DNA of 64,000 bases from positions 1 to 64,000 of the forward strand of contig NZ_JACJHY010000028.1 in NCBI RefSeq assembly GCF_014138625.1. Direction: 5' to 3'. Below the pieces are notes generated by a model. That model had not been told where the DNA came from. It saw only the letters and a list, made by a program, of their open reading frames with translations, and made no database searches. Positions 27,638 through 36,950 of this stretch are shown here, piece after piece; the first letter of the stretch is position 1; every line of letters begins with the position of its first letter. Both the position numbers and the translations under genes were made by a program. Source of the DNA: Aminobacter ciceronei (GTDB lineage: Bacteria; Pseudomonadota; Alphaproteobacteria; Rhizobiales; Rhizobiaceae).

Positions 27638-29212
27638 ATGGCCGTGCAAGGTGAGATCGTCGACAAGGCCGCTGCGATGGTTGCCGGGCCGATTGCATCA
27701 GTCGATTGGCTGGTCATTGCCCCGGTCGTACTGCCGATCATTGGGGGGGCCGTGCTTCTGTTGATCCGGCACAGCATTCGCTGGCATGCGGTGCTGGCGC
27801 TGGTTGTGCTCGTGGTCATGGTCGGCGCCAATGGCCTGCTGCTGCAGCGCGTGCTGGCAACAGGCCCGGTGTCGATGACGATGGGAAGCTGGCTGCCGCC
27901 ATTCGGCATCTCCTTTACCGCTGACGTGCTGGGGGCTGCATTTTCGCTGACGGCTTCGCTCGTCGCATTCGTTTGCTGCGCCTATTCGCTGCGCGACATC
28001 GACGCGACCGGCAGGCGCTACGGCTTCTATCCGTTCCTGATGCTGATGATGGCCGGCGTCAGCGGCGCCTTCCTGACCGGGGACATGTTCAACCTCTATG
28101 TCTGGTTCGAGGTCTTCCTGATCTCGTCCTTCGGCTTGCTGATCCTGGGGTCCGACAAGGCGCAGATCGACGGCGCCACCAAATATGCGATCCTGAACCT
28201 GGTCGGCACGACCTTGTTCCTGATCGCGACCGGCTATCTCTATGGCACGTTCGGCACGCTGAACATGGCCGACCTTGCCACACGCGCAGGCCAGATCGGC
28301 ACGGCTGCGCCGCTGATGACGCTGGCCACGCTCTATCTGCTCGCCTTCGGCATGAAGGCGGCGGCCTTTCCGCTCAATTTCTGGCTGCCGGCGTCCTATC
28401 ACACGCCGCCCGTCATCACCGGCGCGCTGTTTGGCGGTCTTTTGACCAAGGTCGGCATCTACGCACTGTTGCGGACGCTGGTGATGATCTTCGCCGCCGA
28501 ACGGTTGGTGCTGGCCGGTCTCATCGGCTGGGTGGCGGTGGCGACCATGCTTATCGGCGCGCTTGGCGCCCTGGCGCAATCCGACATCCGCAGGATCGCC
28601 GGCTTCCTGGTCATCTCGGGCGTCGGGATCATGCTTGCCGGCATCGCGCTGGGCAGCAATGGCGGGCTGTCGGGCGCGATCTTCTACGCACTGCATTCGA
28701 TGCTGGCGCTGTCGGCGCTGTACTTGCTCGGCGGGCTGATGCGCCAGCGCGGCGGCAGTTTTTCGCTGCACAGCCTGTCAGGGCTCTATGGCGCAAGTCC
28801 ATTTCTCGCCGCGCTCGCCTTCATCATCTCGCTCGCGGTAGCCGGCCTGCCTCCCGGCTCGGGACTGTGGCCGAAGGTGATGCTGGTGCGGGCGTCGCTC
28901 GACAGTGGAGCCTGGCAGATTGCGGCCGCTATCCTGGTGAGCGGCTTCCTGGCGACCGTGGCCCTTGGTCGTGTGTTGATCCTCGCTTTCTGGCGCGAGG
29001 CTCCAGGTGACAAAGCTTCAAGTGACAAGACAGCGGCCGCTGGTCCGATGTCGGCGCCGGGTTGCTCAGCCCTTGTCGTTCTTGTTGCGGCGATGCTCGC
29101 GATGGGCGTCCTGCCGGAGCCCTTCATTCGGCTCTCGACGGCGGCGGCCAGCGGACTGCTCGACGCTTCGGCCTATATACAGGCAGTCTTCCCGGCGGGG
29201 AGTGGATCATGA
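27638..29212 (+). CDS. mnhD: Antiporter subunit D (NuoN/M-like)
   Basis: 524 residues, about 14 helices, homologous to proton-pumping subunits of complex I. Key charged residues are visible in NLYVWFEVFLISSFGLL (glutamate in a membrane helix) and GMKAAAFPLNFWLPASYHTPPVI (lysine). ATG 27638 is four bases after the mnhC stop; an upstream extension of the frame lies inside mnhC and is ignored. The C-terminal tail contains a short Ser/Lys-rich loop (about 455-470). Confidence 0.93.
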   Translation: MAVQGEIVDKAAAMVAGPIASVDWLVIAPVVLPIIGGAVLLLIRHSIRWHAVLALVVLVVMVGANGLLLQRVLATGPVSMTMGSWLPPFGISFTADVLGAAFSLTASLVAFVCCAYSLRDIDATGRRYGFYPFLMLMMAGVSGAFLTGDMFNLYVWFEVFLISSFGLLILGSDKAQIDGATKYAILNLVGTTLFLIATGYLYGTFGTLNMADLATRAGQIGTAAPLMTLATLYLLAFGMKAAAFPLNFWLPASYHTPPVITGALFGGLLTKVGIYALLRTLVMIFAAERLVLAGLIGWVAVATMLIGALGALAQSDIRRIAGFLVISGVGIMLAGIALGSNGGLSGAIFYALHSMLALSALYLLGGLMRQRGGSFSLHSLSGLYGASPFLAALAFIISLAVAGLPPGSGLWPKVMLVRASLDSGAWQIAAAILVSGFLATVALGRVLILAFWREAPGDKASSDKTAAAGPMSAPGCSALVVLVAAMLAMGVLPEPFIRLSTAAASGLLDASAYIQAVFPAGSGS

Positions 29213-29682
29213 TCCCTTTCCGCAACGAATTGATACTGGCGCTTGTCTGGGTCGCTGTCTCGGGAAGCTACTCGATCCCCAATCTGGTCTTTGGTTTTGC
29301 CGTCGGATGGGTGGTCCTGTTCCTGGTGCGCGACCAGATCCAGGCCACCAGGGCCGTCATCCGCCCGGTGGCGCTTCTTCTGCTGATTGCCTTGTTCATC
29401 AAGGAACTTTTCCTCTCGGCCTTCAGGGTTGCAAAGCTGGTGCTGTCGCCACGCATGGACATCAAACCCGGCATCTTCGCCTATCCTTTGAAGGTCGACC
29501 GGGATTTCGAGATCACCTTGCTCGCAAATCTGATCACGCTCACGCCCGGCACCTTGTCAGTCGACGTTTCCGATGACCGGCGCACGCTGTTTATTCATGG
29601 GATGGACTGTTCCGACCTGGACCAGGCGCGGCGCGACATCGCCCAAGGCTTCGAGCGCAGAATACTGGAGGCATTCAGATGA
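29209..29682 (+). CDS. mnhE: Antiporter subunit E
   Basis: 157 residues with three to four helices and a soluble tail carrying the MnhE signature [28 protein letters not shown] 29209 overlaps the mnhD stop by 4 bases. Confidence 0.92.
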   Translation: MIPFRNELILALVWVAVSGSYSIPNLVFGFAVGWVVLFLVRDQIQATRAVIRPVALLLLIALFIKELFLSAFRVAKLVLSPRMDIKPGIFAYPLKVDRDFEITLLANLITLTPGTLSVDVSDDRRTLFIHGMDCSDLDQARRDIAQGFERRILEAFR

Positions 29683-29996
29683 TGTCTGGAACTGCTTTCC
29701 TCAACATCAGCGCGATCTTTGCGTTGGGCGTTCTCACCATCTCGTTTCTGCTGGTGGTGGTGCGCGTCGTGAAGGGGCCGTCCTTGCCGGACCGGATCCT
29801 GGCGCTCGACATGCTTGTTGCCGTTGCTATCGGATTTATTGCCGTTCTTGGCGTGCGTTCGGGCTTCACATTGTATGTCGATGTCGCCATCGCGCTTGGT
29901 CTTGTCGGCTTCCTGGCGACGGTTGCCTTCGCGCGTTTCGTGTTGAGCGGCGGCATCGATGCGAAGAAAGAAGAAGCCGAAGAGGACAGGCCATGA
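29679..29996 (+). CDS. mnhF: Antiporter subunit F
   Basis: 105 residues, three helices, with the MnhF motif [18 protein letters not shown]. Ends in a charged tail ([12 protein letters not shown]). ATG 29679 overlaps the mnhE stop by 4 bases; ATG 29682 is an alternative. Confidence 0.92.
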   Translation: MMSGTAFLNISAIFALGVLTISFLLVVVRVVKGPSLPDRILALDMLVAVAIGFIAVLGVRSGFTLYVDVAIALGLVGFLATVAFARFVLSGGIDAKKEEAEEDRP

Positions 29997-30367
29997 TCGA
30001 CGGAGCAGCCGACTATCTGGCCGGAGGTCTCATCATCGTCGGCGCGTTGTTTGCGCTTGTGGCATCTGTCGGGTTGTTGCGACTTCCTGATCTTTACACG
30101 CGCATGCATGCGGCGTCGAAGGCCGGCACGGTGGGATCTTGTCTGATGCTGATCGCGCTTGCTGCGCACATCGGCGAACCGGCAACCGCATTGCGGGCGC
30201 TGGCTGGGGTCGTGTTCTTCCTGCTGACAGCGCCGATCTCGGCCCATCTGCTTGCCAAGGCGGCATATTCGGCCGGTTATCGCATGTGGGAGGGGGCAGT
30301 GAGCGACGATTTGGCTGAAACGGCTGCCGTGGCAAAGAAGAACGGCCCCTCTGGCACTGAAGGTTGA
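29993..30367 (+). CDS. mnhG: Antiporter subunit G
   Basis: 124 residues, three helices, with the MnhG motif [20 protein letters not shown] and [15 protein letters not shown]. Overlaps mnhF by 4 bases and closes the seven-gene operon. The last 25 residues are hydrophilic. Confidence 0.92.
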   Translation: MIDGAADYLAGGLIIVGALFALVASVGLLRLPDLYTRMHAASKAGTVGSCLMLIALAAHIGEPATALRALAGVVFFLLTAPISAHLLAKAAYSAGYRMWEGAVSDDLAETAAVAKKNGPSGTEG

Positions 30368-30633
30368 TAATGACCTTTCGGGACAACTTTCAGCGTTGTC
30401 AAAAATCATCTCATTTGAAGGCGTCAGCGTATCAAAAAGGTTCATTTGTTAGAGAAGTGATGAAATCATTGTTGTTGTAGTTCACAAAGAATAGTGAATT
30501 GACTTGTTCTGGAGACGGGCTCATTAAAGTGATGGAGTGCGAGTCGCAGAGGCAATCTACGATACAAGAACGCACCGCATCCCGATCGGAATATCGGGCA
30601 AAAAAACATCCAGTCACATTGGGGCCTAAGCAT
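30368..30633 (+). promoter_or_regulatory. AT-rich leader upstream of mucR
   Basis: 266 bases clearly richer in A and T than their surroundings, especially 30400-30510. It contains a small inverted repeat GACAAC/GTTGTC (30382-30387 and 30395-30400) and a possible -35 TTGACT at 30499 with a weak -10 about 17 bases on. MucR proteins are known to bind AT-rich, T-A-step-containing DNA and to repress their own genes, so this is the likely autoregulatory region. Confidence 0.4.
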
Positions 30634-31059
30634 ATGGATACTTCCGAAACGCCTGCAACCAACAATGACACGCTGATCGAGTTGACCGCCGATGTGGTGG
30701 CTGCCTATGTCAGCAACAATCCAGTTCCGGTGGGAGAACTTCCGGGCCTGATCGCAGATGTCCACGCAGCTCTCGGCCGCGTTGGCAATGTCACCGAGAC
30801 GCCGCCAGCCGACAAGCAGAAGCCGGCCGTCAATCCCAAGCGCTCGGTGCACGACGACTACATCATTTGCCTTGAAGATGGTAAGAAGTTCAAATCGTTG
30901 AAGCGTCACCTGATGACGCACTACAACATGACCCCCGACCAGTATCGCGAGAAGTGGGGCCTTGACGCCGCCTATCCCATGGTGGCGCCCAACTATGCGG
31001 CTGCGCGTTCGCAGCTCGCCAAGAAGATGGGCCTCGGCCGCAAGCGCAAGAGCAAGTAA
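30634..31059 (+). CDS. mucR: MucR/Ros-family zinc-finger transcriptional regulator
   Basis: 141 residues. The N-terminal half (about 10-50, [16 protein letters not shown]) drives oligomerisation. The C-terminal half is the prokaryotic zinc finger, [18 protein letters not shown], followed by [13 protein letters not shown] and a basic tail KRKSK. The ligand set reads Cys79-Asp82-His92-His96; in Agrobacterium Ros position 82 is a cysteine, whereas MucR-type proteins of Brucella and Mesorhizobium commonly have Asp. MucR is a global, H-NS-like regulator of surface polysaccharide, motility and virulence or symbiosis genes. ATG 30634 is chosen because the conserved N terminus MDTSE begins there, although the frame is open upstream. 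Confidence 0.93.
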   Translation: MDTSETPATNNDTLIELTADVVAAYVSNNPVPVGELPGLIADVHAALGRVGNVTETPPADKQKPAVNPKRSVHDDYIICLEDGKKFKSLKRHLMTHYNMTPDQYREKWGLDAAYPMVAPNYAAARSQLAKKMGLGRKRKSK

Positions 31060-31386
31060 CGCCCTTCGAAAGAGTTTCAGCTTGCGGCGCCCGCGGGCGC
31101 CGCATTGCGTTTTGGCCTGGGATGGTGCGGCACAGCGACAGCTGGTCCGGCTGGCCAGGAAAGACGCTCGTCAGCCGGTCGCGCACCTGCCTGAGGACGA
31201 TGCGGCGATCGAGATCATCGCTCCGGTGGCGATCCTCTGGGCCTCTCGCGTTCGATTGCCTGCTCGGCCGATGCGGTGCTCGCCGCACGACAATGCGTCG
31301 ACGTCACCGCAAGGTGCTGCCGAGCTGAAAAGGTGCTGCCCAGCATCAAGGGACGGAGGCGCCCGAGATGCGGCTGAGACGGAGGC
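31060..31386. other. 327-base gap with one hairpin and no gene recognised
   Basis: A perfect 22-base palindrome TGCGGCGCC-CGCG-GGCGCCGCA spans 31083-31104, 24 bases after the mucR stop, and may act as a transcription stop despite a weak T-tract. The rest (31105-31386) has open frames on both strands, but none shows a start with ribosome binding site, domain or plausible composition. Confidence 0.5.
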
Positions 31387-31815
31387 TCAGGCGATCTGGT
31401 GGAGCGCTGCCTCGGCATCACGCTTGATGCGCTTGACCATCGAACGCAGGCCGTTTGCGCGCTGGGGCGACAGATGCTCGTTGAGGCCAAGCTCCTTCAG
31501 CGTCGCCTCGGCGTCGATGGCCGTGATCTCGCTGGCGCGATGGCCTGAAAAGAGCGCAAGCATGATGGCAACCAGGCCGCGCACGATATGGGCGTCGGAA
31601 GTGCCTTGGAAATGGATGACCGGGTCGGTCCCGTCGCCAAGATGGGTCACCAGCCAGACCTGGCTGACGCAGCCTTGCACCTTGTTGCTGTCGGTCTGGG
31701 CGCTTTCCGGAAAGGGCGGCAGCGCTTCACCCAATTCGATGACATAGCGATAGCGGTCCTCCCATTCCTCGAGGAATGAGAAGTCGTCGCGAATGGTGTC
31801 GATCGAAGCCGTCAT
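31387..31815 (-). CDS. sufE: Cysteine desulfuration protein SufE
   Basis: 142-residue sulfur acceptor for the cysteine desulfurase SufS in Fe-S cluster assembly. The active cysteine is in SNKVQGCVSQVWL (Cys49), on the loop typical of SufE. The C-terminal pattern LNEHLSPQRANGLRSMVKRIK matches the family. ATG 31815 (MTASIDTIRDDF) is used; the frame is open to 31875, but the family begins here. Separate from the main suf operon, as often in rhizobia. Confidence 0.93.
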   Translation of the reverse strand: MTASIDTIRDDFSFLEEWEDRYRYVIELGEALPPFPESAQTDSNKVQGCVSQVWLVTHLGDGTDPVIHFQGTSDAHIVRGLVAIMLALFSGHRASEITAIDAEATLKELGLNEHLSPQRANGLRSMVKRIKRDAEAALHQIA

Positions 31816-32027
31816 GATGGGTTGGATATAGTCGCAGCATCGCTGCCCGTCACGAAAAAAGCCCGTCACGAACAAAGAAAGACACCGCAGGCGCCAGAGG
31901 CGGGCGACCTGCGGTGGGGCCTGGCGCCTTGAGCTTGCAGCCGGGCTGGCTGAGCCGAAGCGCTGAACCGAAAGGGATTGGCTGCCCGAACGCCTGCTCC
32001 GTTCGCGGCAATGCCTTGTGTCGGAAA

Positions 32028-32429
32028 TCAGTTGGCCGGAGCCGCGGGCCTCGGGGTCGGCACGGCGGCAGCCTCGGCCGGCACGATGCCAGCTTCCGGG
32101 CCAGCTTCCGGGCCAGCCTCTGGAGCAGCCTCGGGAACGCTGCCGGTCTGCGTTGCCGTGTCGGGCTGGCCGAACTGCTCATCGAGCGCCTGATAGGCGA
32201 TGCGGGCGCTTTCACGGGCCCTGACACCGATGGTCTGGATCGCGGCCTTGCCCGTCTCGCAGACGTCAGGCTTGCGCTCGCAGATGCCGGCGAGGTCGCC
32301 GACGGCTTCGCGGGCGGCAAAGATCGCCTGCAGCGGGCTCACGCTGTTCTCGCCATTCGGCCCGGTGCCGAGCGGCAGAACAAGAAGGACGAGCGAGAAC
32401 CAGAATGCGGTCCTGATGAGAAAGCCCAT
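32028..32429 (-). CDS. DUF5330-type exported protein
   Basis: 133 residues with an N-terminal signal or anchor (about 4-20, LIRTAFWFSLVLLVLPL). A conserved part, VSPLQAIFAAREAVGDLAGICERKPDVCETG, carries two cysteines, and QTIGVRARESARIAYQALDEQ follows. The C terminus is low-complexity with EAGP repeats. Resembles the DUF5330 family of rhizobia; function unknown. Start at ATG 32429 with AGAGG about ten bases upstream. Confidence 0.72.
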   Translation of the reverse strand: MGFLIRTAFWFSLVLLVLPLGTGPNGENSVSPLQAIFAAREAVGDLAGICERKPDVCETGKAAIQTIGVRARESARIAYQALDEQFGQPDTATQTGSVPEAAPEAGPEAGPEAGIVPAEAAAVPTPRPAAPAN

Positions 32430-32882
32430 GGTGTGCCTCTTACTGTGTGGCGGGCCTGATTGTTTTTTTGTCGACCCACATCTTGTTGAGCCGACAATGA
32501 CATGGAGGAACAAAGGAGCGATTGCTGCAAACGGTGGCATTTTGCGCAGGCTTTTCACCAAAGTTTAACGGACTGGCTCGGCTTGCGCAGGTGGTTTCGC
32601 AGGCAATGTCTCACGGTTTCCGTAAGCAATTGATTTAAATTGAAAAACCGCGGGGAAATGCGGCCAGGACAGATTCGCAGGCGCCAAGTCGGCAAATAAC
32701 CCCCTGTTTACCATGGCGATAACTGTTCTCGAATGTCGGCGCTGTGATCCCGATATTCGCCGCGTAGCCGGGTTTCGGTCGGCCAGCCTTATCCCTTCAT
32801 TAAAGGCTCGGTGCGAGTTTGGGACAACTACAGAAGAGCCGCAAAGCGAGCCACGGAAGAGTGCGTAGCGTTGAGTTTTGTC
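32430..32882. other. 453-base intergenic region upstream of the DivJ-like kinase gene
   Basis: Holds the divergent start regions of the DUF5330 and kinase genes. One GANTC site (GATTC at 32672-32676) and the small palindrome ATTTAAAT near 32635 are seen; no further gene recognised. The kinase frame is open back to a GTG at 32811. Confidence 0.4.
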
Positions 32883-34658
32883 ATGACCAGATACGGTGAG
32901 TTTTCCGGCGCGATGGCCGGCGGCTGCGACCGGCTGGTCCATCCGTCAGCAGATGGCATCGAGCGTTCGCGCCAGCGGCGCCTCGTCGGCTTGCTGCTGG
33001 CGGCGCCTTTCCTGGTTGCCGGCGCGGGTGTGTTCCTGGTCTCTGCCAATCTCGGCGCAGCCTCGACCTTTGCCGTCATTTTCGCGGCCTTCAGCCTGAG
33101 CTGGCTTGCTGCATTGCTGATTGCTGCGACCGGCAAGACCGGACAGATCGGCGCGACATCTCTTGTTGTCGCAACGACTGCGATCGCTGCGATCGTTGCC
33201 GCGGCGGGCGGACTGACGTCGCCGGCGACATTGCTTGTCGCGGCACTCCCGCTCGAGGCGCTGTGGGTCTGGCGGACGCGCAAGGCGGCAAAGCTTGGCA
33301 CTGTGGCGGCCGCCGTCGCGCTGCTGTCCCAGGCTGCTCTCGGTTCCATGCCTTTTGCAGATGGCGCAGCCGTCTCGGCCTGGCAGTGGCTTCTGCCGGT
33401 TGCCTGGCTTGCCACATTTGCCGTTCGTGCCGGTGCTTTCCTCGATCGCCGCGTCGAACAGCAAGACGCGCCCGCTGGTTCTCTCGAAACGATCCTCAAG
33501 GCGGTTGTGCTGCGCATTGCCCATAATGGCGACGTGACCGACGTCTCCGAGCAGGCTCGGACAATGCTCAGGCTGCAGCCGGAGCTGCTGTTGGGAACGG
33601 CGCTTTTCGACCGCATCCATGTTGCCGATCGTGTCGGCTATCTCTGCGCGCTGGCTGACATGCGCGACGGTGCGCAACTGCGCGAGGTTGAATTGCGCCT
33701 GCGCCTGCCCAGGCAGAATGAGGGTGACGCCGGTGACAATTTCCGGCCGTTCGCGCTCGAGCTGATGAAGGCCGACGGCCAGGCCTTCGTTGCCGTCGTC
33801 CGCAACAACGACACGGTTTCCGATCTGCGTGACCAACTGGCGACGGCAGCCGATGCGGTCAAGAGCGCCGAACTCGCCAAGAGCAACTTCCTGGCTGCCG
33901 TGAGCCACGAACTGCGGACGCCGCTGAATGCCATCATCGGTTTTTCCGACATGTTGCTGCACGAGATGTTCGGTGGCTTCAAGGAGCCGCGCCAGAAGGA
34001 ATATGTCGGCATCGTCCGCGATTCCGGCCAGCACCTGCTCGACGTGGTGAATTCGATCCTCGACGTCACCAAGATCGAATCGGGCTGCTATGCGATCACG
34101 CCTGAGCCGTTCAGGTTCCGCGATGCTGTCGACATGTGCGCTTCGATGCTGGCGCTGCAGGCGCAGGCCAAGTCGCTTGACCTGGTGGTAGAGGTGGCCG
34201 CCGGCACCGGCGAGGTCAAGGCTGACCGGCGCGCCGTGCAGCAGATGCTGATCAACCTCGTCTCCAATGCGGTCAAGTTCACGCCCGATGGCGGCAGGGT
34301 CGAGATCGGCGCCAAGCGTCTCGGTTCGCGCCTGCACTTCTGGGTTTCCGACACGGGCATCGGCATTGCACAGGACGACCTGTCGCGGCTGGGCACGCCG
34401 TTCACGCAGATCCAGAACGACTATACCCGCCGCTTCGAAGGCACCGGCCTCGGACTGTCGCTGGTCAAGGGACTGGTTGCCCTGCACGACGGCACGATGT
34501 CGATCGAGAGCGCGCCGGACGAAGGAACGACCGTCACCATCAGCCTGCCCATCGAGGGCCCCGCCTACCGGCCCGAGCCTGCGCGGGGCGAGTTGATGAA
34601 GCTTCCTGCCGGCAGGAACAAGGAGATGCGCAGTGGCCCGCTCCGCAAAGCAAGCTAA
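32883..34658 (+). CDS. divJ: Membrane sensor histidine kinase, DivJ-like
   Basis: 591 residues: about six hydrophobic helices (roughly 30-190), a PAS-like segment (about 210-320) and a HisKA/HATPase core. The phospho-accepting histidine is in AAVSHELRTPLNAIIGFSDM, the N box in NLVSNAVKFTPDG, and the G boxes in DTGIGIA and GTGLGLSL. The core resembles DivJ, which phosphorylates DivK and thereby controls CtrA; multispan N terminus and the peptidoglycan-binding neighbour fit rhizobial divJ loci. The name is a moderate-confidence assignment. GTG 32811 is the alternative start. The following gene begins 26 bases before its stop. Confidence 0.75.
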   Translation: MTRYGEFSGAMAGGCDRLVHPSADGIERSRQRRLVGLLLAAPFLVAGAGVFLVSANLGAASTFAVIFAAFSLSWLAALLIAATGKTGQIGATSLVVATTAIAAIVAAAGGLTSPATLLVAALPLEALWVWRTRKAAKLGTVAAAVALLSQAALGSMPFADGAAVSAWQWLLPVAWLATFAVRAGAFLDRRVEQQDAPAGSLETILKAVVLRIAHNGDVTDVSEQARTMLRLQPELLLGTALFDRIHVADRVGYLCALADMRDGAQLREVELRLRLPRQNEGDAGDNFRPFALELMKADGQAFVAVVRNNDTVSDLRDQLATAADAVKSAELAKSNFLAAVSHELRTPLNAIIGFSDMLLHEMFGGFKEPRQKEYVGIVRDSGQHLLDVVNSILDVTKIESGCYAITPEPFRFRDAVDMCASMLALQAQAKSLDLVVEVAAGTGEVKADRRAVQQMLINLVSNAVKFTPDGGRVEIGAKRLGSRLHFWVSDTGIGIAQDDLSRLGTPFTQIQNDYTRRFEGTGLGLSLVKGLVALHDGTMSIESAPDEGTTVTISLPIEGPAYRPEPARGELMKLPAGRNKEMRSGPLRKAS

Positions 34659-35427
34659 ACGGCAGGTCATTGAGGAACGTAGCCCGCTGCAGGACGGCGT
34701 CCTGGCGCTCGGCGGGCTGATTGCCCGCAACCCGGTCCTGGTGGGCGGATCGACGGCGTTCATGGTGGCGCTGTTTTATGTCTCGGCGAATGCGCTCTGG
34801 TATCAGCCCTATGCGCACAAGGGCGCCTTCTTCTCGACCCGCGAAGCGGTCGAGTTTCCCGACATGAACCAGAACGCGCCCGAGACGACGATCAAGATCG
34901 AACGTCCCGAGGAGGCTGCGGAGGCCGTGCGCCCGCAGGGCGATCCGCGCATCGAACGGGTGCAGGGTATTCTCAAGGACCTTGCGTTCTACGACGGCAA
35001 CGTCGACGGGTTGAACGGTCCGGCAACGCGCGGCGCCATCCAGGCCTACCAGAAGAAGGTCGGCATGGCGGCATCAGGCGAAATCGACGCGCAGCTGCTC
35101 GAGCAACTGGGCGCGGCCGACACCACCGCAGGCATAGCCCCGCGACCGACACCACGTGAACAGGTGATGCCTGCAGCGGCACAAAGGGCAACACAGGCTG
35201 CGACGCCGGCACGTGCCGAGCCTGCCGCAGATACCAGCGCGCGGATCATGAAGATCCAGGCCGGGCTGAAGGCTTTCGGCAATGACGGCATCGAGATCGA
35301 CGGCGTCCCAGGGGCACGGACGAAGTCCGCAATCCGTGAATTCCAGGCTCTGTTCGGGCTGCCGGAAACGGGCGAGCCCGACCCTGGCGTCTATGCCAAG
35401 ATGCGCGAGATCGGCCTGACCAACTGA
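34633..35427 (+). CDS. Membrane-anchored protein with two peptidoglycan-binding domains
   Basis: 264 residues: a cytoplasmic N terminus, one transmembrane helix (about 30-55, LIARNPVLVGGSTAFMVALF) and two PG_binding_1 modules. The modules are about 100-155 (RVQGILKDLAFYDGNVDGLNGPATR) and about 200-262 (KIQAGLKAFGNDGIEIDGVPG), joined by an Ala/Pro/Thr-rich linker. GTG start with AAGGAG nine bases upstream, inside the kinase gene. Coupled translation suggests that it works with the DivJ-like kinase, perhaps at the pole or septum. Confidence 0.85.
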   Translation: MARSAKQAKRQVIEERSPLQDGVLALGGLIARNPVLVGGSTAFMVALFYVSANALWYQPYAHKGAFFSTREAVEFPDMNQNAPETTIKIERPEEAAEAVRPQGDPRIERVQGILKDLAFYDGNVDGLNGPATRGAIQAYQKKVGMAASGEIDAQLLEQLGAADTTAGIAPRPTPREQVMPAAAQRATQAATPARAEPAADTSARIMKIQAGLKAFGNDGIEIDGVPGARTKSAIREFQALFGLPETGEPDPGVYAKMREIGLTN

Positions 35428-35510
35428 AGCAGGGCAGCATTGGCTCGGATTGGCCTGTGCGCGCCGAGCCGCTATAGAGGCTTCGTCGAAACTGCGATCG
35501 GGCCGGTCCT

Positions 35511-35858
35511 ATGCGTCTCACCACTGACTTCTGGGTGTCGGCCCTTTTGCGTCGCGTCTTCGGCGAAGGCGGGTTTGGCGCGATCCTCAACCGTGGCGCG
35601 CTGGAAGCCGGTGCCGTCTTCATCCTCACCCGCGATCGTTTCGGCCGCTCGAACCTCTACGGCCCGGCACCGCAGACCAGCTACGACATGGCCCGACCCG
35701 GCGAACGCCAGTTCAGCCTGCTTGAAAGCGATGATGACGGCACGGCGATCGAAAAGCGGCTCGAACGCGAGCGGCGTTTCGACCCCGACATTTGGGTGGT
35801 CGAGATCGAGCCCGGCAAGACCGGGATCGTCGACCTCGTTGCGATTACGACGCCTTGA
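35511..35858 (+). CDS. DUF1491 family protein
   Basis: 115-residue cytoplasmic protein of the alphaproteobacterial DUF1491 family: MRLTTDFWVSALLRRVF, GAVFILTRDRFGRSNLYGPAPQ, and RFDPDIWVVEIE. Function unknown. Lies 83 bases after the peptidoglycan-binding protein gene and overlaps the end of the convergent DUF2336 gene by 14 bases. Confidence 0.85.
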   Translation: MRLTTDFWVSALLRRVFGEGGFGAILNRGALEAGAVFILTRDRFGRSNLYGPAPQTSYDMARPGERQFSLLESDDDGTAIEKRLERERRFDPDIWVVEIEPGKTGIVDLVAITTP

Positions 35859-36906
35859 GCCGGTCGCCCTTGGGCGTAGAGGACTTGACCCTCGTCTGCA
35901 GGCGCTCGGCATTGCTGCGGATGCGGGCACCGACCGACGCGGCCTTCCAGTCGCGAACACGGTCGAGTGCCACGTCGCGATGCAGGGCGCGATAGCGCTC
36001 CAGGAACAGCCTGACCGATTCCGCATGGGCGAACTGGCCGGGCAGGATGGCAGCGGCGAGCAGGAATGCCTGCTCTTCGGCGAGGTCGAGCGCCTTGAGC
36101 GCGTCGATGAGCTGGGAATAGCCAGACTTCTCGGTGATCGAGCGAGCGGCGAGAAGGTCGATTTCCAGCGCGTCGGCAAGCGCTGTCTGGAAGAAGCTGT
36201 CGTTGCCCGTCAGCGCCGTCGTCTTGAGCCTGTCGTAGGCCGGCGCGCGCTCTTCATCCGGCATTGCCTGGCGGGGCGTGGCCGGCGTCATCATCGCGCG
36301 CAGCTTGCGGCGGACATTCTCGGCAAGCTCACCGGGGACGGGGCCATTGGACATGTCGGGTGCAGCGATCGCTTCGGCGGCTTGCGACGCGTTGGCGGCC
36401 GTCTCCTGCTGCCTGGTCACTTCGGGATACACCAAGCGTGGGCGCTCGAGCACCCGGATCAGGTCGGCAATGGTCTTGTGCAGGTTCGGGCGGCGGGCGA
36501 TCGCGCGCGCATGCGGCAGGCCGTGACGGCCGATCAGCGCGATCAGCGTGACGTCGGACAGAACAGGTGACCGCACGAGCAGCGGTGCTGCGATGTCGAC
36601 GGGTTCGTCGCAGAGTTTGCGGACCAGGCCGAACGGCGCGTATTCGCTTTCCGAAAGGGCTGCGGCGACAAACCGGCGGGCTTCCACCGACACCTTGTCG
36701 AACAGCGGCAGAGTCAGGTCTTCCAGTTGGGCGATCTCGCGGCGCGAAGGCCGGGGCAGGGCGCAGAAGGCTGAGACTGCTGCTCGGAACAGCCGCTCTG
36801 GCTTACCGGTTTCGCGTCCGATGGCAATCTGCCTGAAGTCCGATGCTGACACGAACGGGTACGCCTGACAAAAACTCGACACTGCCCTGGATCGTCTGAC
36901 GCCCAC
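35845..36906 (-). CDS. DUF2336 family protein
   Basis: 353 residues, all-helical, HEAT-like repeats: PLFDKVSVEARRFVAAALSES, then LIALIGRHGLPHARAIARRPNL, then a second set after a Pro/Ala-rich linker (about 170-215). DUF2336 proteins are alphaproteobacterial and uncharacterised. The first codon read here is GTG 36906; the exact start is uncertain. Divergent from the 62-residue gene across a 339-base region with CtrA-like boxes. Confidence 0.8.
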   Translation of the reverse strand: MGVRRSRAVSSFCQAYPFVSASDFRQIAIGRETGKPERLFRAAVSAFCALPRPSRREIAQLEDLTLPLFDKVSVEARRFVAAALSESEYAPFGLVRKLCDEPVDIAAPLLVRSPVLSDVTLIALIGRHGLPHARAIARRPNLHKTIADLIRVLERPRLVYPEVTRQQETAANASQAAEAIAAPDMSNGPVPGELAENVRRKLRAMMTPATPRQAMPDEERAPAYDRLKTTALTGNDSFFQTALADALEIDLLAARSITEKSGYSQLIDALKALDLAEEQAFLLAAAILPGQFAHAESVRLFLERYRALHRDVALDRVRDWKAASVGARIRSNAERLQTRVKSSTPKGDRLKAS

Positions 36907-36950
36907 GCGCCATGGCTTCCTAAGGTGAACATAAACTTAGCGAGGATTTG

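Noticed and set aside
24523-30367. mnh genes as part of a respiratory complex I operon
   Set aside because: NuoL/N/K-like subunits are present, but subunits E, F and G and the lack of any redox subunit identify a Mrp/Mnh antiporter.
30382-30400. GACAAC/GTTGTC hairpin after mnhG as a terminator
   Set aside because: Only six-base arms and followed by A residues, not T, on the mnh coding strand; at most an operator-like repeat.
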